NCBI GenBank assembly: GCA_031415135.1
Contig: JANORB010000085.1
Location: 1-44,800 of the forward strand
Direction: 5' to 3'
Origin: LGRD01 sp031415135
GTDB lineage: Bacteria; Pseudomonadota; Gammaproteobacteria; Burkholderiales; Burkholderiaceae_C
DNA length: 44,800 nt
Shown: piece after piece, positions 8,663 to 21,942 of the stretch
How positions within the stretch are numbered: the stretch's first letter is position 1
How the letters are laid out: the number at the start of each line of letters is the position of its first letter
Made by a program: the position numbers and the translations under genes
The notes under the pieces: generated by a model
Seen by the model: the letters and a program-made list of their open reading frames with translations, nothing else
The model's database searches: none
Told to the model about the DNA's origin: nothing

Positions 8663-9456
8663 TCAAGAATCGATGGCCTGGCGGATCGCGCCGATAAAAC
8701 GCCCCGCCTGTGCCGCCACGTCGGCACGGCTGCAGGTCTGCAGCAACTGCACGAGCGCGGTGCCGATCACCACAGCGTCCGCCACTGCGGCCACGGCCTG
8801 GGCGGTGGCCGCGTCCCGAATGCCGAAGCCGACCCCGACCGGAACGCTGACATGGGCGCGGATGCGCGGCACCATCGCGGCCACGGCGGCGGTGTCCAGG
8901 TGGCCGGCGCCGGTCACGCCCTTGAGCGACACATAGTAGACGTAGCCGCTGGCGATGCGCCCGACATGCCGCATGCGCTCGTCGGTTGACGTCGGGGCGA
9001 GCAGAAAGATCGGGTCCAGCCCCTGCGAGCGCAGCGTCAACGCGAACGGCTCGCACTCTTCGGGCGGATAGTCGACGATCAGCACGCCATCGACGCCGGC
9101 GCTGACGGCGTCGTCGACGAAGCGCGGGATTCCGTAACGCTCCACCGGATTGGCATAACCCATCAGCACCACCGGCGTGGTGTTGTTGTGGGCCCGGAAC
9201 CCGCGCACAAACGCCAGCACCTGCGTCAGGCCGATGCCCCGCCCGAGTGCCCGTTCGGACGCCTTCTGAATCACCGGCCCGTCGGCCATGGGGTCGGAGA
9301 ACGGCACGCCGAGTTCGATCACGTCGGCGCCCGCACCTGCCATCGCCAGCATGATGTCCACCGTCGCATCGGCGTACGGATCGCCGGCCGTGACGTAGGG
9401 AATCAGCGCCTTGCGGCCCTGCGCCTTGAGCGCTGCAAAGGTGGCGGCAATGCGGC

Positions 9457-9460
<4 letters not shown>
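8663..9460 (-). CDS. trpA: Tryptophan synthase alpha subunit
   Basis: This is a TIM-barrel protein of 265 residues from the ATG at 9460 (MSRIAATFAALK), chosen because it overlaps the trpB stop as ATGA. It splits indole-3-glycerol phosphate to indole and glyceraldehyde 3-phosphate and passes indole to TrpB. The family signatures ELGVPFSDPMADGP (with the catalytic Glu) and YYVSLKGVTGA are present, as is the DGVLIVDYPPEE segment with the catalytic Asp. It is complete, and coupled to trpB. Confidence 0.97.
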
Positions 9461-10701
<1,241 letters not shown>

Positions 10702-10718
10702 GGGTGGGATTGGATTCT

Positions 10719-11366
10719 TCAGGTGGCAGAGGCCGCGCGCAACGCATCGGCCTCTCTCACAGCCTCGCAAAACCGGCGCATCTCCGCAGCATCCTTGATG
10801 CCCTTGGAAGACTCGACGCCGGAACTCACGTCAACGGCCCAGGGCCGCACCCGTCGAATGCCTTCGATCACATTTTCGACATGCAACCCACCAGACAAAA
10901 CGACTGGAAGGGGCACGCTTTGGGGGACGAGCGACCAATCAAATACCTTTCCGCCACCACCAAAGCCTTCGACATGGGCGTCAAGAAGGATGGCCTGGGC
11001 ATCGGAGAACTGTTGAATGAAGTCTAACAAATCAAAACCCGGCGCCATTCGAGCGGCCCGCATGAAAGGCCGGCCAGGTTGGCGGCAATCGTGTGGGGAT
11101 TCATCGCCGTGAAACTGCAGCAGCATCTGCGGGAGGGCCCGCAATGCGTCGCTCACGTCGGCGACGCTGGCGTTCACGAACAACCCGACCGGCATCACGA
11201 ATGCAGGCAGCCTTCGCGCCAACTGGACGGCACGGCTCAGGCTGACCCGGCGCGGGCTCTTTTCGTACAGGACGAAGCCGATCGCGTCGGCGCCGGCTTG
11301 CACCGCAGCGTCAACATCGGCCTCGCGGGTCAAACCGCAGATCTTGATGCGGGTTCGCTGATTCAT
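10719..11366 (-). CDS. trpF: Phosphoribosylanthranilate isomerase
   Basis: This is a single-function TrpF of 215 residues with a TIM-barrel fold. It converts N-(5-phosphoribosyl)anthranilate to CdRP, the third step from chorismate. The catalytic Cys is C10 in KICGLTREAD. The general acid Asp lies in LLDAHVEGFGG, and the phosphate loop is VLSGGLHVENV followed by DVSSGVE. It is 15 bases after truA and 17 before trpB, so is probably co-transcribed with both. Confidence 0.95.
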   Translation of the reverse strand: MNQRTRIKICGLTREADVDAAVQAGADAIGFVLYEKSPRRVSLSRAVQLARRLPAFVMPVGLFVNASVADVSDALRALPQMLLQFHGDESPHDCRQPGRPFMRAARMAPGFDLLDFIQQFSDAQAILLDAHVEGFGGGGKVFDWSLVPQSVPLPVVLSGGLHVENVIEGIRRVRPWAVDVSSGVESSKGIKDAAEMRRFCEAVREADALRAASAT

Positions 11367-11381
11367 GAGAGAACGAAGGCT

Positions 11382-12197
11382 TCAAGGCAACCAGTCCATG
11401 GCGGACGTTCGGACCGGGATGTCCAGGCAAGCATCGTAGTACGGTCCGACAAAGTACAGGCCGGCGGGTGAAAAGGTGGGCGCGGCCAGCTCTCGGCGCT
11501 TTGAAACCAGCACGCCCCCCAACCACGAGGGTGGGCGGGCGCCCGTGCCCACCGCGACAAGACAACCCATGACGTTGCGCACCATGTGGTGCAAGAACGC
11601 GCTGGCGTCGAACTCGAACCGCCAGTAGGCGCCGCGCCGCGAAATGACGATCGAGCGCAGCGTCTTCACCGGTGATGCGGCCTGGCACTGCGCCGACCTG
11701 AATGCGCTGAAGTCGTGCTCGCCGATCAGCTGCGAAGCGGCGTCCTGCATCGCTTCTCGATCGAGCGCCCTGAAACTCCAGCCGACAGCGCCGGCCTCCA
11801 GCGCAGGGCGCGTCGGCGACTCCAGCAGCACGTAGACATAGCGTCTTCCCCGAGCGCTGTAGCGGGCGTGAAATTCGGCTGGCACGGGCTTGCACCACTG
11901 CACCGCGATGTCGGCCGGCAGAAACCGATTGCTGCCGCGCACCCACGAGGCGTTTTCCCGCTCCACGACAACATCGGCATGAATCACTTGGTTGAGCGCA
12001 TGCACCCCGCTGTCGGTGCGCCCCGCGCACACCGTGCGCACCGGTGTTGCCGCGAAACTCGACAGCGCGGACTCGACCCGGTCCTGCAGCGTGTTGCCAC
12101 CGGCCTGGCTTTGCCATCCCTGGTAAGCCAGGCCGCGATAGCTGATGCCCAGCGCCAGCCGAATCGAGGGCGGAGCAGGCAAGGCCCGCTCGCTCAA
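11382..12197 (-). CDS. truA: tRNA pseudouridine(38-40) synthase
   Basis: The enzyme has 271 residues and makes pseudouridine at positions 38-40 of the tRNA anticodon arm. The catalytic Asp is D62 in CAGRTDSGVHA, and the C-terminal FLHHMVRNVMG segment is diagnostic of TruA. It starts 11 bases after fimV ends. A truA gene beside fimV and upstream of the accD-folC block is also seen in gamma-proteobacteria. Confidence 0.96.
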   Translation of the reverse strand: MSERALPAPPSIRLALGISYRGLAYQGWQSQAGGNTLQDRVESALSSFAATPVRTVCAGRTDSGVHALNQVIHADVVVERENASWVRGSNRFLPADIAVQWCKPVPAEFHARYSARGRRYVYVLLESPTRPALEAGAVGWSFRALDREAMQDAASQLIGEHDFSAFRSAQCQAASPVKTLRSIVISRRGAYWRFEFDASAFLHHMVRNVMGCLVAVGTGARPPSWLGGVLVSKRRELAAPTFSPAGLYFVGPYYDACLDIPVRTSAMDWLP

Positions 12198-12208
12198 GAC
12201 AGCACTCG

Positions 12209-14845
<2,637 letters not shown>

Positions 14846-14960
14846 GCTCTTTTTCAAGGCGTCTCCCAAAATTGATCAAACGGGTGTTCCTGCCCACCCG
14901 CCGTCGCCGACAACGTCACCGACACCATGCCAACAATTCCTCAGCGCGAGAATAGAAAAC

Positions 14961-14989
14961 ACAATAGCATCAATGAGATACGCTGACAA
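14961..14989 (-). promoter_or_regulatory. Probable sigma-70 promoter of fimV
   Basis: Read on the minus strand there is TTGTCA (14984-14989), a 17-base spacer and TATTGT (14961-14966), about 115 bases before the fimV start. It lies in the 250-base gap between asd and fimV (14846-15096), where local base composition is more AT-rich than in the genes. No other gene is seen in that gap. Confidence 0.5.
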
Positions 14990-15096
14990 GCTCAAGGAAT
15001 GGCTGACATTCGGACCTGTTTCACGATCCGCGCCGCTTCGAGCGCGGGATTGTGCACCACAGCAAACGCAGATCACCCCCCTAGGCCGGACCCGGA

Positions 15097-16224
15097 TCAA
15101 GCCTCGAGAAGGATGCGCAACATGCGTCGAAGCGGCTCCGCAGCGCCCCACAGCAATTGATCGCCGATGGTGAATGCACCCAGGTAGTGCGGGCCCATCG
15201 CCATCTTGCGCAGCCGACCCACCGGGATGTCCATGGTCCCCGTCACGGCCACGGGCGTCAGCTGCTGCATCGTCGCTTCACGGTTGTTGGGCACCAGCTT
15301 GACCCAGGCGTTGTCGTTGGCGATCAACCCTTCCACGTCGTGCAGCGGGACGTCCTTGTTCAGCTTGAACAGCAGCGCCTGGCTGTGGCAGCGCATCGCC
15401 CCGACCCTGACGCAAAAACCGTCGACCGGGATCGGCATTGCACCCCCCGCATCACCCAGACCCAGGATCTTGTGGGTCTCGGCGCCGCCCTTCCACTCCT
15501 CGCGGCTGCTGCCATTGCCCATGTCCTTGTCGATCCAGGGAATCAGGCTGCCACCCAGTGGCACGCCGAAGCTGGCCGTTTCCGCCTCGCTCAGCCCGCG
15601 CTGCTTGACGATGGTCCGGCGGTCGATCTCCAGGATTGCACTTTTCGGGTCGTCGAGCAGGCTCTTGACCTCGGCGTGCAGCGTGCCGTACTGGCTCAGC
15701 AGTTCGCGCATGTGCGCGGCGCCTCCCCCCGAGGCGGCCTGGTAGGTCATGGTGCTCATCCACTCGACCAGGCCGGCCTTGTACAGCGCGCCCACCCCCA
15801 TCAGCATGCAACTGACGGTGCAATTGCCGCCGATCCAGTTGCGCCCGCCGCGCGCCAGAGAGCGTTGGATCACCGGCAGGTTCACCGGGTCCAGAATGAT
15901 CACCGCGTCGTCCTTCATGCGCAGCGTGGACGCCGCATCGATCCAATGGCCCTTCCAGCCCGCCGCGCGCAGCTTGGGAAACACCGCGCTGGTGTAGTCG
16001 CCGCCCTGCGCAGTGATGATGATGTCGCAGCGCTTGAGCGCGTCGAGGTCGAACGCATCCTTCAGGACCGTCTCGTTCTTTGCCATCGCCGGCGCCGCGC
16101 CACCGGCATTGCTGGTGCTGAAGAACATCGGCTCGATCAGGTCGAAGTCGCGCTCCGCCTGCATGCGATCCATCAGCACGGAGCCGACCATTCCGCGCCA
16201 TCCAACCAATCCTGTCAGTCTCAT
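15097..16224 (-). CDS. asd: Aspartate-semialdehyde dehydrogenase
   Basis: The enzyme has 375 residues and reduces aspartyl phosphate to aspartate semialdehyde with NADPH, feeding lysine/diaminopimelate, threonine and methionine. The catalytic Cys is C135 in GGNCTVSCM, and the later ETHKILG segment and VRVGAMRCHSQAL are typical of the Gram-negative subgroup. The N-terminal LTGLVGWRGMVGS is the NADP-binding loop. The ATG has an AAAGGG eight bases upstream. It follows leuB by 84 bases. The Usg paralogue alternative is unlikely because the catalytic residues and full length are kept. Confidence 0.96.
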   Translation of the reverse strand: MRLTGLVGWRGMVGSVLMDRMQAERDFDLIEPMFFSTSNAGGAAPAMAKNETVLKDAFDLDALKRCDIIITAQGGDYTSAVFPKLRAAGWKGHWIDAASTLRMKDDAVIILDPVNLPVIQRSLARGGRNWIGGNCTVSCMLMGVGALYKAGLVEWMSTMTYQAASGGGAAHMRELLSQYGTLHAEVKSLLDDPKSAILEIDRRTIVKQRGLSEAETASFGVPLGGSLIPWIDKDMGNGSSREEWKGGAETHKILGLGDAGGAMPIPVDGFCVRVGAMRCHSQALLFKLNKDVPLHDVEGLIANDNAWVKLVPNNREATMQQLTPVAVTGTMDIPVGRLRKMAMGPHYLGAFTIGDQLLWGAAEPLRRMLRILLEA

Positions 16225-16308
16225 CGTGTTGCCCTTTCAGAAAGTTGTTGAAACCTCTTTTGCCCCGGCTCGATCCGCCAGGGTTGGGCGAGACGAACCG
16301 GAGCTTTG

Positions 16309-17424
16309 CTAGCTCTTGGTGATGATCTTCTTGGTGGTGTTGCCGGTGCCAACGGCAAGCACCGCGGCAACCACGGCGTCACCCATTTGGCGCGTTCCCA
16401 CTTTCGTGGTGCCGGGCGACCAGATGTCGGCTGTGCGCAGGCCCGAGCCGAGCACGCGCTGAACCGCAGACTCGATTCGGTCCGCAGCGTCGGGCTGGTG
16501 GAGTGAGAAGCGCAGCATCATGGCAACCGACAGGATTGTAGCCAGCGGATTGGCCAGGTCTTTGCCAGCAATGTCGGGCGCGCTGCCATGGCTGGGCTCG
16601 TACAGCCCCTTGCCGTTCGCGTCGAGCGAAGCGGAAGGCAGCATGCCGATCGAGCCGGTCAGCATGGCCGCCTCGTCAGAGAGGATGTCGCCGAACATGT
16701 TGCCGGTCACGACCACATCAAACCGCTTCGGCGCCTTGACCAATTGCATTGCAGCGTTGTCGACGTACATGTGGTCGAGCGCCACGTCGGGGTACTGGGC
16801 ATGCACTTCGGTGACCACGTCCTTCCAGAACTGGAAGGTCTCCAGCACGTTGGCCTTGTCGACACTGGTGAGCCGTTTGCTGCGCTTGCGCGCCGCCTGG
16901 AATGCGACGTGCGCGATGCGCTCGATCTCGGGGCGGGCATAGCGCATGGTGTCGAACGCCTCTTCGGCACCGGCGAATCCGCCATCCGGCGACTTGCGCC
17001 GGCCCCTGGGCTGGCCGAAGTAGATGTCGCCGGTCAACTCTCGAATGATCAGGATGTCCAGCCCGGCCACCAATTCAGGCTTCAGGCTGGACGCATGGGT
17101 CAGTTGCTCGTAGCAGATGGCGGGGCGAAAGTTGGCGAACAGCCCCAGGTGCTTGCGCAAACCCAGGATGGCCTGCTCGGGGCGCAAGGCGCGCTCGAGT
17201 TGATCGTACTTCCAGTCTCCCACCGCCCCGAACAGCACCGCGTCGGCTGCCTTTGCAAGCTTCAGTGTGGCATCGGGCAGCGGGTGCCCGTGGGCTTCGT
17301 AGGCGGCGCCACCCACCAAGCCATGCTCGGTCTCGAAGTTCAAGTCAAGAACCTCAAGAACCCGGACCGCCTGGGCCACGATTTCGGTGCCGATGCCATC
17401 ACCCGGCAGGATTGCGATCTTCAC
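16309..17424 (-). CDS. leuB: 3-isopropylmalate dehydrogenase
   Basis: This NAD enzyme has 371 residues and oxidatively decarboxylates 3-isopropylmalate in leucine synthesis. It begins KIAILPGDGIGTEIV. The specificity loop carries LERALRPEQAILGLRK, and the family signature at the active site is GNMFGDILSDEAAML. It lies 25 bases after leuD in the leuC-leuD-leuB order usual in Burkholderiales. A tartrate or isocitrate dehydrogenase is less likely given the leucine neighbours. Confidence 0.96.
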   Translation of the reverse strand: MKIAILPGDGIGTEIVAQAVRVLEVLDLNFETEHGLVGGAAYEAHGHPLPDATLKLAKAADAVLFGAVGDWKYDQLERALRPEQAILGLRKHLGLFANFRPAICYEQLTHASSLKPELVAGLDILIIRELTGDIYFGQPRGRRKSPDGGFAGAEEAFDTMRYARPEIERIAHVAFQAARKRSKRLTSVDKANVLETFQFWKDVVTEVHAQYPDVALDHMYVDNAAMQLVKAPKRFDVVVTGNMFGDILSDEAAMLTGSIGMLPSASLDANGKGLYEPSHGSAPDIAGKDLANPLATILSVAMMLRFSLHQPDAADRIESAVQRVLGSGLRTADIWSPGTTKVGTRQMGDAVVAAVLAVGTGNTTKKIITKS

Positions 17425-17449
17425 GAATCAGCCCCTGTATTGTTCGATC

Positions 17450-18094
17450 TCAGATCCGGTGCGCCAACCAAGGCTTCTTCAACAGCCGCTCGGCTTCGAA
17501 GGCGCGAATCTTGTCGGCATGGCGCAAGGTCAGGCCGATGTCGTCGAAGCCTCCCAGCAGGCAAAACTTGCGGAACGGTTCCACGTCGAAATGCAGTTCC
17601 GTGCCATCGGGTTTGCTCACCACCTGCCGTTCCAGGTCGATCGTGAGGCCATGACCCACAAACGCGAACACCTCATCGAACAGCTTCGCGACTTCGTGCT
17701 CCGCAAGCTGAATCGGCAGCAGTCCGTTCTTGAAGCAGTTGTTGTAGAAGATGTCGGCGTAGCTCGGTGCGATCAAGGCCCGGAATCCGTACTGTTCGAT
17801 CGCCCAGGGCGCGTGCTCGCGCGACGAACCGCAACCAAAATTCTTGCGCGCCAGCAGCACCGAGGCGCCCTTGTAGCGGGGCTGGTTCAACACGAAGTCC
17901 GGATTGGGCTGGCGCGAGGCCGGGTCCTGCCCCGGGAATCCCGCATCGAGGTAGCGCCATTGATCGAACAGATTCTGGCCGAAGCCCGACTTCTTGATCG
18001 ACTTCAGGAACTGCTTGGGGATGATTGCGTCGGTGTCGACGTTCTCACGGTCCATCGGGGCCACCCGCCCGGTGTGAATTCGAAATGGCTGCAT
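17450..18094 (-). CDS. leuD: 3-isopropylmalate dehydratase small subunit
   Basis: The product has 214 residues from the ATG at 18094 (MQPFRIHTGRVAP). A TTG nine codons upstream is rejected as not conserved. With LeuC it isomerises 2- to 3-isopropylmalate. The swivel-domain hallmarks MDRENVDTDAIIPKQFL and FGCGSSREHAPWA are present, the latter binding the substrate. It is 51 bases after leuC. Confidence 0.96.
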   Translation of the reverse strand: MQPFRIHTGRVAPMDRENVDTDAIIPKQFLKSIKKSGFGQNLFDQWRYLDAGFPGQDPASRQPNPDFVLNQPRYKGASVLLARKNFGCGSSREHAPWAIEQYGFRALIAPSYADIFYNNCFKNGLLPIQLAEHEVAKLFDEVFAFVGHGLTIDLERQVVSKPDGTELHFDVEPFRKFCLLGGFDDIGLTLRHADKIRAFEAERLLKKPWLAHRI

Positions 18095-18145
18095 GTCTTG
18101 CGCTTTCTTCGGTGGGATCAAAAGTCGATGCGGATGCGGGCGGGT

Positions 18146-19561
18146 TCAACCCAGTCGCCGCACGTCGACAAAGTGGCCCTCGATGGCCGCCGCTGCCGCC
18201 ATGGCCGGGCTGACCAGGTGGGTCCGCCCGCCGGCACCCTGGCGCCCCTCGAAGTTGCGATTCGAGGTCGAGGCACACCGTTCACCCGGCTCCAGCCGGT
18301 CGGCGTTCATCGCCAGGCACATCGAACAGCCCGGCTCACGCCACTCGAACCCGGCCGCCTTGAACACCGCGTCGAGCCCCTCGCGCTCGGCCTGCTGCTT
18401 GACCAGGCCCGATCCCGGCACGACCATCGCCAGCTTGACGTTGGCGGCGACTCTGCGCCCCATGCGCTGCACCACCGCAGCCGCCTCGCGCAGGTCTTCG
18501 ATGCGCGAGTTGGTGCACGAGCCGATGAAGACCTTGTCGATCATGATGTCGGCGATCGGCTTGTTCGGCGCCAGCGCCATGTAGTGCAACGCGCGCTCCA
18601 TCGCACTTCGTTTGTTGGCGTCCTTCTCGCGTTCGGGGTCGGGCACGCGGTCGTCGATCGACAGCACCATCTCGGGCGACGTGCCCCAGGTCACCTGCGG
18701 TCGGATCTGCGCCGCACCGACCTCGATGGTGGCGTCCCAGTGCGCGCCAGGGTCCGAATGCAGCGTGCGCCAATAGGTCACCGCCTGCTCCCACTCCAGG
18801 CCGGTGGGCGTGAAGGGCCGGCCCTTCACGTAGGCGATGGTGGTTTCGTCCACACCGATCAGGCCGGCGCGCGCTCCGGCTTCGATGGCCATGTTGCACA
18901 CCGTCATGCGCCCTTCCATGCTGAGCGCACGAACCGCGGCGCCGGCAAACTCAATCGTGAACCCGGTGCCGCCGGCGGTGCCGATCCTGCCGATGACGGC
19001 CAGCACCAGGTCCTTGGCGCCGCAACCCCGCGCGAGCGCCCCTTCGACCCGAACCAGCATGTTCTTCGCTTTTCGGGCGAGCAGCGTTTGGGTTGCCAGC
19101 ACATGCTCGACCTCGCTGGTGCCGATGCCATGCGCCAGCGCGCCGAATGCACCGTGCGTCGACGTGTGTGAATCGCCACACACCACCGTCATGCCCGGCA
19201 AGGTGGCGCCTTGCTCGGGGCCGATGACGTGCACGATGCCCTGGCGCAGGTCGTTCATCTTGAATTGCGTCAGGCCATGGCGGTCGCAGTTGGCATCGAG
19301 CGTGTCGACCTGCAGCCTGGAGATGGGATCGGCGATGCCCTGCGAACGGTCGGTGGTGGGCACGTTGTGGTCGCTCACCGCGAGGTTGGCCGACAAGCGC
19401 CAGACCTTTCGCCCGGCCAGGTCGAGCCCCTCGAACGCCTGTGGGCTGGTCACCTCGTGCACCAGATGGCGGTCGATGTAGAGCACGGTGGTGCCGTCTT
19501 CTTCGGTGTGGACGACGTGCTCGTCCCAGAGCTTGTCGTAAAGCGTTCGAGCCGGGGTCAT
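18146..19561 (-). CDS. leuC: 3-isopropylmalate dehydratase large subunit
   Basis: This [4Fe-4S] subunit of the aconitase superfamily has 471 residues, the normal length. It begins ARTLYDKLWDEHVV. Substrate and cluster motifs VCGDSHTSTHGAFGALA and IGSCTNSRIEDLREAA are clear, and the latter plus EPGCSMCLAMN supply the three cluster cysteines. It starts 23 bases after gltA, so the leu genes may be partly transcribed from the TCA operon upstream. No leader peptide or attenuator is visible in that short gap. Confidence 0.97.
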   Translation of the reverse strand: MTPARTLYDKLWDEHVVHTEEDGTTVLYIDRHLVHEVTSPQAFEGLDLAGRKVWRLSANLAVSDHNVPTTDRSQGIADPISRLQVDTLDANCDRHGLTQFKMNDLRQGIVHVIGPEQGATLPGMTVVCGDSHTSTHGAFGALAHGIGTSEVEHVLATQTLLARKAKNMLVRVEGALARGCGAKDLVLAVIGRIGTAGGTGFTIEFAGAAVRALSMEGRMTVCNMAIEAGARAGLIGVDETTIAYVKGRPFTPTGLEWEQAVTYWRTLHSDPGAHWDATIEVGAAQIRPQVTWGTSPEMVLSIDDRVPDPEREKDANKRSAMERALHYMALAPNKPIADIMIDKVFIGSCTNSRIEDLREAAAVVQRMGRRVAANVKLAMVVPGSGLVKQQAEREGLDAVFKAAGFEWREPGCSMCLAMNADRLEPGERCASTSNRNFEGRQGAGGRTHLVSPAMAAAAAIEGHFVDVRRLG

Positions 19562-19584
19562 GGGAAATCCTGTCTTCGGGTCGA

Positions 19585-20898
19585 TCAGCCGCGCAGCGCC
19601 AAGGGCTTGACGTCGCGTGCGATCGCGCCGTTGAACAGCTGGCGCGGGCGGCCGATCTTGTATTCCGGGTCACCGATCATCTCGTTGAGCTGCGCGATCC
19701 AGCCCACCGTGCGCGCGAGCGCGAAGATCGCCGTGAACAGACTCACCGGAATGCCGATGGCGCGCTGCACGATGCCGGAGTAGAAGTCGACATTCGGGTA
19801 CAGCTTGCGCGAGACGAAATACTCGTCTTCGAGCGCGATCTTCTCGAGCGCCATCGCCAGCTTCAGGATCGGGTCGTTGTGCAGGCCCAGCGCGTCGAGC
19901 ACCTCGTGGCAGGTCTCGCGCATCAGCTTGGCGCGCGGGTCGTAATTCTTGTACACGCGGTGGCCGAAGCCCATCAGCTTGACGTTGGAGTTCTTGTCCT
20001 TGACCTGCCTGATGAATTCGCCGATGCGTTCGACGCCGCCCATCTTCTGGACGTCCTCCAGCATGTTCAGTGCCGCTTCGTTCGCGCCACCATGCGCCGG
20101 GCCCCACAGGCAGGCCACCCCGGCTGCGATGGCCGCAAATGGGTTGGTGCCGGACGAGCCGCACAAGCGCACGGTGGAGGTGGAGGCGTTCTGCTCGTGA
20201 TCGGCATGCAGGATGAAGATGCGATCCATCGCGCGCACCAGCACGTCGTTGGGCACGTACTCCTCGCACGGCGTGGCGAACATCATGCGCATGAAGTTGC
20301 TGGCATACGAGAGGTCGTTTTTCGGATAGATGTAGGGCTGGCCGACGGTGTACTTGTAGGCCATGGCCACCAGCGTGGGCATCTTGGCGATCAGGCGGAT
20401 CGCGGAGATGTCGCGATGCTGGGCGTTGTGAATGTCGGTGCTGTCGTGATAGAAGGCCGACAGCGCGCCCACCAGCCCGGTCATGATGGCCATCGGATGC
20501 GCGTCGCGGCGGAAACCGCGCAAGAAAAACTGCATCTGCTCGTTGACCATCGTGTGGTTGGTCACCAGCTTTGTGAACTGGGTTTTCTGCCCCGCATTGG
20601 GCAACTCGCCCTTGAGCAGCAGGTAGCAGGTTTCAAGGTAGTCGCAGTTCGTCGCCAGTTGCTCGATCGGGTAGCCGCGGTACAGCAGCTCGCCCTTGTC
20701 GCCGTCGATGTAGGTGATGGTCGAGTTGCACGCCGCCGTCGACAAGAAGCCCGGGTCGTAGGTGAATTTGCCGGTCTGCGCATAGAGCTTGCGAATGTCG
20801 ATCACCTCGGGGCCCACCGTGCCCTTGTAGATCGGCAACTCCATGCTCGGGCTGCCATCGGAAAACGTCAGGGTGGCTTTCACATCGGACGGGGTCAT
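19585..20898 (-). CDS. gltA: Citrate synthase (type II)
   Basis: The enzyme has 437 residues and condenses oxaloacetate with acetyl-CoA. It has the length and N-terminal domain of the hexameric, NADH-sensitive Gram-negative type. Active-site segments are LHADHEQNAST, WGPAHGGANEAAL and YPNVDFYSG, which carry the two histidines and the aspartate. The ATG overlaps the sdhE stop (ATGA), so it ends the sdhCDAB-sdhE-gltA operon. Confidence 0.97.
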   Translation of the reverse strand: MTPSDVKATLTFSDGSPSMELPIYKGTVGPEVIDIRKLYAQTGKFTYDPGFLSTAACNSTITYIDGDKGELLYRGYPIEQLATNCDYLETCYLLLKGELPNAGQKTQFTKLVTNHTMVNEQMQFFLRGFRRDAHPMAIMTGLVGALSAFYHDSTDIHNAQHRDISAIRLIAKMPTLVAMAYKYTVGQPYIYPKNDLSYASNFMRMMFATPCEEYVPNDVLVRAMDRIFILHADHEQNASTSTVRLCGSSGTNPFAAIAAGVACLWGPAHGGANEAALNMLEDVQKMGGVERIGEFIRQVKDKNSNVKLMGFGHRVYKNYDPRAKLMRETCHEVLDALGLHNDPILKLAMALEKIALEDEYFVSRKLYPNVDFYSGIVQRAIGIPVSLFTAIFALARTVGWIAQLNEMIGDPEYKIGRPRQLFNGAIARDVKPLALRG

Positions 20899-21209
20899 GC
20901 TCGTTCCTTGGAGTGGTCGAAATCTCGGAAGTGGGCTTTGTCCAGCGGCGCCGTTCGCATCAGTTGCAGCACCTCGCGCACGTCGGCCCGATCCAGCAAC
21001 GCATCGGGCTCGGTGCGGGCCAGCAGCAGATCCAGCAAGTCGTTGTCACCCAGATCCATCAGCGCGCGCAAGCCTTCGGCGTGATGGTTCGTGAGGGTTT
21101 TCTCATGCCGCGCAAAAAAGCGTTCGATGAACAAGTCGTTCTCCAGCAGGCCGCGGCGGCAACGCCATTTCAGCTTGCTCAACGACCGGGCATCGATCAA
21201 TGTCTGCAT
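20895..21209 (-). CDS. sdhE: Succinate dehydrogenase FAD assembly factor 2
   Basis: This small helical cytoplasmic protein has 104 residues, slightly longer than E. coli SdhE. It promotes covalent FAD attachment to SdhA. The conserved RGxxE motif is seen as CRRGLLEND near residue 18. It lies 7 bases after sdhB and overlaps gltA, a common beta-proteobacterial position that itself supports the assignment. Confidence 0.93.
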   Translation of the reverse strand: MQTLIDARSLSKLKWRCRRGLLENDLFIERFFARHEKTLTNHHAEGLRALMDLGDNDLLDLLLARTEPDALLDRADVREVLQLMRTAPLDKAHFRDFDHSKERA

Positions 21210-21216
21210 CCCGGTC

Positions 21217-21921
21217 TCACACGGCCCGCCGCACCATCAGTTCCTTGATCTTGCCGATCGCCTTGGTCGGGTTCAGGCCCTTCGGGCACACGTCGACGCA
21301 GTTCATGATGGTGTGGCAGCGGAACAGGCGATAAGGATCTTCCAGATTGTCCAGCCGACCGGCGGTGTCGTGATCGCGGCTGTCGGCAATGAAACGGTAG
21401 GCCTGCAGCAGGCCCGCCGGGCCGACGAACTTGTCGGGGTTCCACCAGAAGCTCGGGCACGCGGTGGAGCAACTCGCGCACAGAATGCACTCGTACAGGC
21501 CGTTCAGTTCGTCGCGTTCCTCGGGCGACTGCTTCCGCTCCTTCTCGGGCGGCATCTCGTCGTTGACGAGGTAGGGCTTGATCGAGTGGTACTGCTTGAA
21601 GAACTGCGTCATGTCCACGACCAGGTCGCGGATCACCGGCAGCCCGGGCAGCGGCTTGAGCACGATCGGGTCTTTCAGCGTGAGCATGTTGGTCAGGCAC
21701 GCCAGGCCATTCTTGCCGTTGATGTTCATCGCATCCGAACCGCAGACGCCTTCGCGGCACGAGCGCCGAAAACTGAGCGTTGGATCGACCGCCTTGAGCT
21801 TGCCCAGCGCGTCGAGCAGCATGCGCTCGCTGCCATCGAGTTCGACCTCCAGCGTCTGCATGCGCGGCCTCGCGTCCGAGTCGGGGTCGTAGCGGTAGAT
21901 CTGGAAAACGCGTTGGGTCAT
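21217..21921 (-). CDS. sdhB: Succinate dehydrogenase iron-sulfur subunit
   Basis: The subunit has 234 residues and passes electrons from FAD in SdhA to quinone. The N-terminal ferredoxin-like domain holds the [2Fe-2S] set SCREGVCGSDAM with the later Cys in NGLAC. The C-terminal part holds CILCASCSTACP for the [4Fe-4S] cluster and CHTIMNCVDVCPKGLNP completing the 4Fe and 3Fe clusters. All expected cysteines are present. Confidence 0.97.
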   Translation of the reverse strand: MTQRVFQIYRYDPDSDARPRMQTLEVELDGSERMLLDALGKLKAVDPTLSFRRSCREGVCGSDAMNINGKNGLACLTNMLTLKDPIVLKPLPGLPVIRDLVVDMTQFFKQYHSIKPYLVNDEMPPEKERKQSPEERDELNGLYECILCASCSTACPSFWWNPDKFVGPAGLLQAYRFIADSRDHDTAGRLDNLEDPYRLFRCHTIMNCVDVCPKGLNPTKAIGKIKELMVRRAV

Positions 21922-21942
21922 GGTGGTACTTCGAATCTTCGG

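Noticed and set aside
14990..15090. Terminator after asd
   Set aside because: A CCGCGC/GCGCGG stem can be drawn but the loop is long and no U-run follows.
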